Assembly (NCBI GenBank): GCA_049487715.1
Contig: CP150558.1
Location: 558,001 to 622,000 of the forward strand
Direction: 5' to 3'
From: Pycnococcus provasolii
Lineage: Eukaryota > Chlorophyta > Pseudoscourfieldiophyceae > Pseudoscourfieldiales
DNA length: 64,000 nt
This document shows positions 56,393-64,000 of the stretch, in pieces. Below the pieces are notes generated by a model. That model searched no databases, was not told the DNA's origin, and worked only from the letters and a program-made list of their open reading frames with translations. A program made the translations under genes and the position numbers. Within the stretch, counting starts at the first letter, position 1. Every line of letters begins with the position of its first letter.

Positions 56393-56495
56393 GTAATTTA
56401 ACAAATTCTATCTTTGAATCGGAAAGGTCACAGTGGCATTACAACTCCCCCTCCCTCGTCATTTCAGAATCACAAAAAAAATCATTCTTCTAATA

Positions 56496-59400
56496 TTACA
56501 ATTCCTCCTCTTCATCGTCCGTCTCCTCCTCACCCTCCACACCATCCGCCTCCGACCCGTACGAGTCGAGGTCCTCGTCGTCGTCCCCCTCCTCGTCGTC
56601 GTCCTCGTTCTCATCGTCGTCGTCGTCCTCCGCCTCCTGCTCCTGCTCCTCCTCCACCGCCACCACCTCCTCCTGCTCCTCCTCCTGCTGCACGCGCGCG
56701 CGCTTGGCCGGCGCCGACGCCGGCTGCGCAAGCGCCTTCAGCGCTTCAATCTTGAAATCGCGCGCTTCGCCGCGCTTTGCACCCTTCATTAAGTCGACGC
56801 CGCGCGTCGCGCTGACCTCAATCAGCGCCTTTTCCGCACCCTCCACCTCAAAAACCACCGCCGGAAGCAGGCGTGCCTCGCGCTTGATGGCTGCGACGTT
56901 TGCAGCCTTGCGCTTGCCGCGGGACTCAGCCACAGCTGCCTCCTCCTCCGTCGCCCTCTCGGCGTTCAGTCGAGACGCTTCGTAGACGCGTGGAGTAAGC
57001 TGGTGTAGCTGCGTCACCGCCTTGAGGAAGCTCGACGTCAGTGGCAGGGTCGTGGAGTCGGCGGCACCCTTCTTCTTGCGCGGTGGAAGCAGGGGCTTGA
57101 CAAGCTTCGCCGCACCAGCGTACGTTCGAGCGCTGATCTTCAGCAGGTGCTCGAGAGTGCTCCCCGTCATTCGACTCCCGCAGAGCTCGTAGAGCAGGCA
57201 GACGAGACTCTCGAAGCGCTCGCTGGCTGCGCCATGCGCCTCCGCAGATTGAGATCCCACGCCACCCTCGACGAGCAGATCGAGCTCCTCCACCACCTCG
57301 TCAAGCGTGGAATCGCACACTCCAAGGAGCACGTCAGCCACCGCTTCGGCATTCGCCTCGTCGACAATCGAGTATGCCTCGCTCTGATCCAGCAGGTCAC
57401 CGCCACCATCGTCCTCCACGAGCGGACGTACCTCCACGAGAGCGTTGGCAAACTTCATCGCCGCCGAGACATCCATAGGCGCAGCCTGGGCAACGCAGAG
57501 AAGCACAAGAGCGCGTGCAACGCCGCGAGACGCCGCACCCCCCGGCAACGTGTGCGTGGAGGCGAGCGTATCGGCCCACGAGCAGACGCCCTGCGTTGTT
57601 CTTATGGGTAGGCGGCTTGTCACCAGAAGTGTGAGACCGAGAACCACCTCCGCCTCGCGAAGTCTCCTCGCCTCGAGCAGCGCGCGAACCATGCGCTGAA
57701 GGTGGTGCATCCTGCTCAGCAGCACCTGGTGGCATGAGCCACCCTCCTCCGTCGCACCACCCTGCTGCCCCACGTCTCTGTCCACACCCTCCAGCGTCAC
57801 CGGCACATTGCGGAAAACGCTCACGAGGTGGGCCAATTCGCCACCGAACGCACGGCACACGCGATCTACGCATTTGAGGCTGGCGTACAGAAGGTCGTCT
57901 CCTTCCGACTTGCCTCCCGCCGCCGCACCTGGGGCCTCTGCGGAGAGCGCAAGAACCCTCGCGGCGAGAAAGAGCGGGGCGCTCACGTGAGCGATCGCTT
58001 GCCGATGCTCGTCCCTCGCTCCATTGACGCCCGCGGAGAGAGCAGGGAGGAGCCGCTCGCAGCACCGCACGGCGAATCGCTGGAACGCGGGTGAGCGCGA
58101 TAGCTGAGCTAAGCTTGCCGAGACGTCCACCTTGGCGTCGCCGCCTCCAATTCCTGGACCGGCAATCTGACGCAGGCATGCACCCACGGCTGTCGGGCCC
58201 ATGTAGATCATGCGCGCGTCGAAGAAGTTGGCAGAAGACTCGACGCAATCGGTGGCTGCCGCGCCACCGTCCGCCTTGCGTCCTCGGCCTGCGGCGGCGG
58301 CGGACGCCGCCGTCGCCGCATCCTTTTCCTTTTTCGCCTTGGTGGCGACGAGGTTCGCAAGTCTCGCATACTTCGCGTGCAGGTCCGTCAACAGCTCGCC
58401 AAGTTTCCGATCGGGGCTCGCCGGCTCGTCGCATGCAATGACGGAGTCCATGAGCACCTCGTACGAGCCAAGGATGACGTCCACGCTGCATCGATTCATC
58501 CTGCCCGCTGGCGAATCGCCAGAGAGATCGATGGACGAGTCGATGGCAAAATCCTCCAGAACGCAAGCTGCCATTCGCAATCTCAGCGTCTCAAACATCG
58601 ACGCTAGTGCAGCTGCGGATGAGCGCGTGGCATCCGACGCCGCCGCTGCTGCAGGAGCCTTCCCTCGTGCCTTTTCACTTGCATCCGGCGGCGCGGTATT
58701 TTCGTCGCCCTCAATCACCATCACCTCCACCCCCGCGGCTGGCTGGCTGTCAAGCACCGCACGAATGCACCGAAGCAGGCAAGGCAGGGGCTCGAGGAGG
58801 TGCGTCGCGCGCGCCTCGCGTCCAAATGGACGCATCGCGTACTCGCTCACGCACTGGTCGATGCACAGAGGGCTCGTTGCGGTCATCGCGGAGTCAAGCT
58901 CGACGAAGCTGGACAGGTGCGAGCGCAGCATCTCGCAGACCGCATCGTGGCAAGTCGGCACCTCGACGACAATGCGCGCAAGCTGCTCGTATAGGAGAGC
59001 GCGGATAGAAGCCTGCTGTCCCAGGCATCGACGGAGGAATGCGAGAACCTCGGCGGACAGGTTGCCGGTTCCCAGCACGAGAGCTGAGGCAGACTGTGCT
59101 GCTGCAGCAGCAGCCTCTGACGATGACGACGCGGCTGCGGCTGCTGCTGCTGCTGCCGCCGCCGCCCGGTCGTGGCTGTGTTGCAGCTGCCCATCACCAC
59201 CATGCCTCATGCTGTGGTCCATCTTAAGAAGTTCGACGAATCCAGAAACTGCAAGCTTTCGGCTCTCCACCTCGCGGCAGAACATAGCCTTGCGCAGAAC
59301 CATGACAGCGTAGTCGGCGAGGTCGCATGGCGGCGGCAATGATACACAGAGGCGCAGGATGGCGTGCACGCACTCCTCCGCCCTTTCTCGCGGCGCGAGG

Positions 59401-61055
59401 CTTGCCGCCACATCGAGTACCTCCTTCCACTTGCGCACGAAGCGCGCACACGCTCCCGGGGCACACCGAAGGATGTTTGCAAGAACCCGCACGGCTCGAG
59501 CGAGGGCCAGTACGCCGGTTGCGCCACGGCTGCCGCACCCGTGCACGAGCAGCTCGTTCTGCAGGCGCTCGACGATCGACTCGCGCAGGGCTGGGTGCGC
59601 CTGGAATGCGCTCACGAGCATGAGAGCTCCGCACGCGGGCACGGGAATCGGGTCATCTCGAGGCCACGCCGCGAGCACCTGCGTTGCTGGTTCGCCACGC
59701 TCGAGTGCCGCTAAGCAAATCTCGGGAAGGTTCGCGCCACCGCCGTTGCATGCATCGGAGGCGGAGTGGTCGCGGCTGGCGAGCAGGCGGAATCCCACTT
59801 CGACGAGGCTCGGCTGCACGCACTCCCACTGTCCTTGCGCGCTCTGCGCAACCACAACGAGCAGACGGCACAGCAGCGATCGCGGTGTTGTGGGTGATCC
59901 ACCGGCACTGACGGCTTCGGAGGCAAATTCTCCGCTTTCGTTGGGCACGTCCTCCTCCGACGACGACGCAGCAGCAGCGGCGGCGGCGGCGGCATTGCCA
60001 AGCATTTCCCGACGCGAGTTTTTCGCCTCGAGCATCCTAGCCTTGACGAAGAGCGTGGCAACGAGGTCCATGGCTTTCTGGCTGAGATGCTGCATGCGTG
60101 CCATCGCTAGCACGCACGCGAGCGCAAATGCACCTACACGGCCACTTTTTCGAAGCGGCATGGCTGCTATGCGCTGCAGCCAGGCGTGCGCTCCACGCGG
60201 ACTTTGCCTCGCGGCGAGGTTGACGTGCATGAGCACGGTCCCCTCGACCGAGCGCCACGGGGCTGCCTCTGCGGGCAGCGCCAACAGGCGGCACCGCGAG
60301 ACGGCGCTGATGACGACATCCCACACATCTGCCGCCTGCTGAGGCTTTCCTGCTGACGCCGTGTTGAGGAGCATGTGATACACGACCGCCGGCACCTCGA
60401 ACAGCGGGCTCGTTGAGGAGCAGAATGCCGTCGGTCCCAGGTGGATGGAGGCTTCCAGCAGCGTAGTTGTCGCTTTGGCAGCCTGACGAAGCCACAGGGC
60501 ATCGACGGTGAGGTTTTGCTGCTGCTGGTTGTGACTGTCCCCTGATGACGGTGGTGGCGGCGGAAAATGTTGCTGCTGCTGTTCCTCTGCGGCGATGGCG
60601 AGGTTCACGCATTCCCTCAGATTTGGCACAAGGCTGGGAACGAGGTGCGCCGGCCACGGGTGGTTTGCCGTGGCGACGAGCCGACGCACGATAGCCGTGG
60701 TGGTCACCGGCGCGGCGTCTGGCGCTTCACAGAATGCCGCAGCGAGCGCGGCGATGCAGTCTGGCAATAGAGCAATGTCGCGGAACGGAAGTCGCGAAGG
60801 TTTTGCCGCTTCCCTCTCCAGCGCCGCGGCGACATCCGCAGCGAGAACAGACGTGAGTTCCAGGACAGCCTGTGGCGACGTCTGCTGTGAGTTGTGTATG
60901 TGCGTTCTTATGTTTTGTACTTCATGGGACGCACTTGCGTCCGTGAGGTCAGCGGCTTCGCGCAGGTGCTTGAGTTTGTGGCGGACTAGATGAGATGAAG
61001 CGGCCATATTAGCGGCCATACCGGTAGTGGTATTGTTGTCGTGAAGAAGGCTCAT
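56496..61055 (-). CDS. FANCI: Fanconi anaemia group I protein (FANCI) homologue
   Basis: 1519 residues in one exon. FANCI pairs with FANCD2; the pair clamps DNA and is monoubiquitinated during interstrand crosslink repair. Conserved stretches include DYAVMVLRKAMFCREVESRK followed by LAVSGFVELLK, then LRRCLGQQASIRALLYEQLA, LLEPLPCLLRCIRAVLDS, the helix LDEVVEELDLLVEGG, and near the C-terminus LYELCGSRMTGSTLEHLLKI. The order and spacing follow the animal protein. The whole is helical-repeat solenoid, interrupted by Ala and Ser runs. The C-terminus is a long Glu/Asp-rich tail (last 75 residues) after a basic patch (PAKRARVQ) that looks like a nuclear signal. The site of the regulatory Lys cannot be fixed without alignment. 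Confidence 0.88.
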   Translation of the reverse strand: MSLLHDNNTTTGMAANMAASSHLVRHKLKHLREAADLTDASASHEVQNIRTHIHNSQQTSPQAVLELTSVLAADVAAALEREAAKPSRLPFRDIALLPDCIAALAAAFCEAPDAAPVTTTAIVRRLVATANHPWPAHLVPSLVPNLRECVNLAIAAEEQQQQHFPPPPPSSGDSHNQQQQNLTVDALWLRQAAKATTTLLEASIHLGPTAFCSSTSPLFEVPAVVYHMLLNTASAGKPQQAADVWDVVISAVSRCRLLALPAEAAPWRSVEGTVLMHVNLAARQSPRGAHAWLQRIAAMPLRKSGRVGAFALACVLAMARMQHLSQKAMDLVATLFVKARMLEAKNSRREMLGNAAAAAAAAASSSEEDVPNESGEFASEAVSAGGSPTTPRSLLCRLLVVVAQSAQGQWECVQPSLVEVGFRLLASRDHSASDACNGGGANLPEICLAALERGEPATQVLAAWPRDDPIPVPACGALMLVSAFQAHPALRESIVERLQNELLVHGCGSRGATGVLALARAVRVLANILRCAPGACARFVRKWKEVLDVAASLAPRERAEECVHAILRLCVSLPPPCDLADYAVMVLRKAMFCREVESRKLAVSGFVELLKMDHSMRHGGDGQLQHSHDRAAAAAAAAAAAASSSSEAAAAAAQSASALVLGTGNLSAEVLAFLRRCLGQQASIRALLYEQLARIVVEVPTCHDAVCEMLRSHLSSFVELDSAMTATSPLCIDQCVSEYAMRPFGREARATHLLEPLPCLLRCIRAVLDSQPAAGVEVMVIEGDENTAPPDASEKARGKAPAAAAASDATRSSAAALASMFETLRLRMAACVLEDFAIDSSIDLSGDSPAGRMNRCSVDVILGSYEVLMDSVIACDEPASPDRKLGELLTDLHAKYARLANLVATKAKKEKDAATAASAAAAGRGRKADGGAAATDCVESSANFFDARMIYMGPTAVGACLRQIAGPGIGGGDAKVDVSASLAQLSRSPAFQRFAVRCCERLLPALSAGVNGARDEHRQAIAHVSAPLFLAARVLALSAEAPGAAAGGKSEGDDLLYASLKCVDRVCRAFGGELAHLVSVFRNVPVTLEGVDRDVGQQGGATEEGGSCHQVLLSRMHHLQRMVRALLEARRLREAEVVLGLTLLVTSRLPIRTTQGVCSWADTLASTHTLPGGAASRGVARALVLLCVAQAAPMDVSAAMKFANALVEVRPLVEDDGGGDLLDQSEAYSIVDEANAEAVADVLLGVCDSTLDEVVEELDLLVEGGVGSQSAEAHGAASERFESLVCLLYELCGSRMTGSTLEHLLKISARTYAGAAKLVKPLLPPRKKKGAADSTTLPLTSSFLKAVTQLHQLTPRVYEASRLNAERATEEEAAVAESRGKRKAANVAAIKREARLLPAVVFEVEGAEKALIEVSATRGVDLMKGAKRGEARDFKIEALKALAQPASAPAKRARVQQEEEQEEVVAVEEEQEQEAEDDDDDENEDDDEEGDDDEDLDSYGSEADGVEGEEETDDEEEEL

Positions 61056-62229
61056 GCATGCATGCAGGCTCTACACTTATGAAAAAATGACAGCTTTCGC
61101 AGCTTTCTTTGAACGAGATTATTGGCGGGGGGGAAAAAGGCTACCCAGGGGGAGGGGAGGGGGAGCCTGCTTTGGGAGCCTGCTTTGCCCAGCTGAACGT
61201 TTGTATGGGACCAGGGGTGGGTCCCCACTCGTACGGAGGTTTTACTACCTGGGCAAAACCTTGGGTCCCGGCAAAAACGGGGTCCCACAAAATTCACGTT
61301 ACAACACCTGACACCTCAGGCTTCGGTCCTGTTCACTGTTCAGCAATGGCACCCCACCCCTTGCGTGTCGTGTACCTGCCAGCCTGTGGGCCTCTCCTGT
61401 GGCTGTGTGCTATTTCCCACAATTCAGTAGGAAGCTGGGGATGAGACTGGGATCCACACGTTGCCGCTACAAACCAAAGAAGGTTTTCATGTATGGCCGC
61501 AGAGGCAGCACCCACAGGCTGACAGGAAGGCCTCTCCAGTTGAGTCTCCAGACTTCCTCGGTGAGTCGTTGGCCAGCCCGCCCTCCTGTGAGCCTGAAAG
61601 TATCAAACCCCACAACCGAGCCTGAAAGGCTGTACTGTAACGAATGATTCTGAAGTGTGCGAGTGTGCGATTTCTGAATCATGCATCTTCCTTCGTGTTT
61701 GAGGATTGAAACACGAAAATGGGCCTTCATCCCCGTGAAGTTGCGCGATGGACGGCGGGAGGCACCTGGCCAAATTTGGCGGTTGAAGTTCAAGCTGGCA
61801 AGCATTGGTTACCAGCACAACGGCAAGCTAGGGGATTGGTGGCGGTTTTGGAGATCGCACTTATGGTTGGCATGGATGCATCTGTTGAGGTGCGCATAAA
61901 GATGTGATGTCAATCTGGCGCCCGAATGAGAAGCAAATGCACGGTTGTGGCGGAAAGTTTCTGGCACGCCCGCCACCCAGTTCATGCTCTGACGTCTGTT
62001 TGTTCTCGGCTTCGTCAAGACCCTCCTCCCAAGAAGTTCGTCGTCCCTGAGGCCCCCGCCTAAGCTCTCGTCCCTGAACCTCAACGTATACTCGGCCATT
62101 GCGACGCCTCTCTGTGTGAGTAGGTCGTCTTGCACGCTCTTGGTGAGTGTTGTGTTGTGTGTGTCAGCAGTTCCCACTGTATAGTGTGTGTGTTGACTCA
62201 TCAACATTGGCCTTCACGGGAATGTTTCC
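61056..62229. other. Divergent intergenic region, no gene seen
   Basis: A gap of 1174 bases between FANCI (minus) and the right-edge secreted gene (plus). It is G-rich near 61125-61160. Frames are short and overlap on all strands, without domains. It should hold both promoters. Confidence 0.4.
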
Positions 62230-64000
62230 ATGAGGGGGGTCACCCTGGCCCTTTTGGCTTTATTGTTATGCGTGTTGTCGGCGGAAGGTAAGTGGTTCTT
62301 GCTTTGGTTTGTGTTTTTGCTTTTTTTGGTTTTTTCATGGTGTGTGTTTGTCTTTTAGGTCGCGAGCCAGCCAGCCAGATGTGTACTCTGGTCCCAGACA
62401 ACACAGCTGCAACGATGCGCGCGAGATCTCGCGAGCACGATACACTTAAGGTGGCGCTCTCTCTCTCTGGGAAACCAGACGGGCTAGGCGGTCGCGATCC
62501 AGCAAACGCTTGGTTTTTCTTCCTCCGCTACGGGAAGATCCGTAGGCCGATCTCGTCGTTTTGTTCACCACGTGGCGGCGTCTGTCTTTTTGTTGTAACC
62601 TCGAGGGAAGGAAGGAAGGAAGGAAGGAAGGGGGGATGGACGGATGGGATCTCAAGCGTTCCTCAACAACGGATTCCGACTAACAAACACACGACAACAA
62701 CCAACCAACCAACCAAAAAAAAAACACGCAGCGTCGCACTTCCGCTACTCGACCATTCTTGGACGCCTATCGGCCCTTCGAGTGTGAGGTTTAAGCTGGA
62801 CTTTGCGTACCGCCGTGACTACGAGTGGGGTCGCTGGTTCGGCGAGCAGTACACCAATGTCCCAAACGATAACAACTGGCTGGGAGGCAGCAACCAAGGT
62901 AACAATGGAGCGTACCAGAAGTTCACGGAAAACAACAACCAGTACAAGGACTACAAGCTGAGGTTTCCCGTCGGTGCGCAGACAAACAACATCAAGCTCA
63001 GCGATCGCGGAGGCGGCATCTGTTCCCACTGGATGGACACGGGAAAGATCAAGGAGACGCCTGTTTGCACCACCGGCCAGACGGTGACAGCCTGTAAGGG
63101 CCGCGAAGTCTCGCTCAAGGCGGATGCTGCCGGCGACCTGGTCATCGACACGACGTTGTCGAAGTACACGCCTGACAACTGCTGCCGCGACGCAAGCGTT
63201 GCCGTTACTGACTCCGACTTCTACTGCTCTCCGTACAACGAGACGCACGGATTTTTCCTCGGCGACGGCGCGACGTCGACGATTGACGTCCAAATCGCGT
63301 ATGTGACGCAGGAGATGACCGACCTCGGTAACCATCTGTACGGTACCGCTACGGTGCAGCACACGTATGCAACGCCTCAGAAGGCGGACGGCACGCCGTG
63401 GGTCGCGTTCTTCCAGGGTGGCAACCGCCTCACGTACCTGAACCACAACAAGCGCGGACGCTTCCGTATTGAGACGTCCGTGGACATCCAGTGGGATTCC
63501 GCAAATAACGTGCCGCTGAACCGAAGCCCGAAGGCGACGACGATGCCCGTGGTTCCCGTGCCTTACACGAGCCGTGGCTCCAAGTTCGCCAAATTCCAGA
63601 TTGCCGTCATCGACCCTGACACCCGTCAGAGTGGCACGGGATTGCCCCAGAACGAGGAGGTGCGCTTCGAGCTTGCCGATCTCCAGGGATACGGTGGCAT
63701 GCTCGCTAGCTGCATGTCCGACGGAGAGAGGTCGTGCATCAATTCTCAGTCGTTCCCGGGATTCACGTACACGAAGGAGGACTACACCAATCGCCGCCAG
63801 GCTATCATCAACAAACACTGTGGTGGCACGTGCGGCGGATGCCCGAAGAAGTGCATGGATATGTTCAAGTCTTTATCTGGCGGACGCGATGGTGACGATA
63901 GCGAATACGACAGGTGCTTCGACTGCGAGAAGTACCCCGAGTGGAAGGACGAAACGCACCTCGCGCACCCGCCGAAGGACCTGTTCATCGATCCCAAGCG
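62230..64000 (+). CDS. Secreted Cys-rich hypothetical protein, spliced, cut by the right edge
   Basis: Exon 1 (62230-62287) encodes a signal peptide, MRGVTLALLALLLCVLSAE, and ends at a strong GTAAGT donor. An acceptor TTTTAG at 62358 opens exon 2 (PASQMCTLVPDNTAAT, then LKVALSLSGKPDGLGG and ANAWFFFLRYGKI). Its donor is uncertain, somewhere at about 62540-62600. Exon 3 starts after CGCAG at 62731 (VALPLLDHSWTPIGPSSVRF) and stays open to the window end, over 420 codons. The mature protein is beta-rich with many Cys (PDNCCRDASV; KHCGGTCGGCPKKCMDMF) and sequences such as GNRLTYLNHNKRGRFRIETS and TTMPVVPVPYTS followed by FAKFQIAVIDPD. No family can be named, but it is an extracellular or surface protein. 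The frame lacks an internal start, so it is easily missed. Confidence 0.75.
62606..62632. repeat. (GGAA)n microsatellite
   Basis: About seven GGAA units within or beside the predicted second intron of the secreted gene. Confidence 0.85.

Noticed and set aside
55136-56404. A 422-codon minus-strand frame opposite the GT29 gene
   Set aside because: Antisense of a gene with clear sialylmotifs; composition typical of a GC-rich shadow.

Overview
This is a 64 kb piece of a nuclear eukaryotic genome. It is GC-rich and gene-dense, with about 28 protein genes on both strands and few introns. The proteins are eukaryotic: Sm D2, FANCI, CFAP36 (a cilium protein), a P4 lipid flippase, a COMMD-like protein, a SETD9-like SET protein, an A20/AN1 zinc-finger protein, a RINGv E3 and a CMGC kinase. 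Other genes point to an alga: a plastid-type anion transporter (SLC17/ANTR), a TVP38/DedA protein with a transit-like N-terminus, an organellar RsmE methyltransferase, a proline-rich wall-type glycoprotein and an animal-like GT29 sialyltransferase homologue. A prasinophyte-grade green alga is my best inference. The sequence alone does not prove it.

Layout. 0-5 kb: a partial gene at the left edge, an FMN reductase, a basic hypothetical protein, a small secreted protein and a Tc1/mariner-type foldback element. 5-17 kb: a large secretory-pathway membrane protein with a MANF-like CxxC segment, CFAP36 with a separated first exon, and a 1457-residue proline-rich membrane protein with cadherin-like beta-sandwich repeats. 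17-29 kb: anion transporter, leucine-rich-repeat protein, RINGv protein and flippase. 29-38 kb: a decayed PIF/Harbinger-like transposase, a coiled-coil protein, a TPR/GT41-like protein, a small membrane protein and the TVP38-family protein. 38-51 kb: A20/AN1 protein, kinase, Sm D2, COMMD-like, SETD9-like, adenylyl cyclase, RsmE and an RCC1-repeat protein with a frameshift. 51-64 kb: a secreted hypothetical protein, another hypothetical, the GT29 enzyme, FANCI and a secreted Cys-rich protein running off the right end.

Two genome-level patterns stand out. First, every intron I can support lies very early in its gene, after a first exon of about 19-25 codons (CFAP36, A20/AN1, probably the transporter, and the right-edge secreted gene). 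Second, short interstitial telomeric arrays (TTAGGG, one mixed with TTTAGGG) lie in 5' or divergent-promoter gaps and not in the tight 3'-to-3' gaps. The genes do not form an operon or a single pathway. I found no RNA gene, CRISPR array or complete autonomous mobile element.
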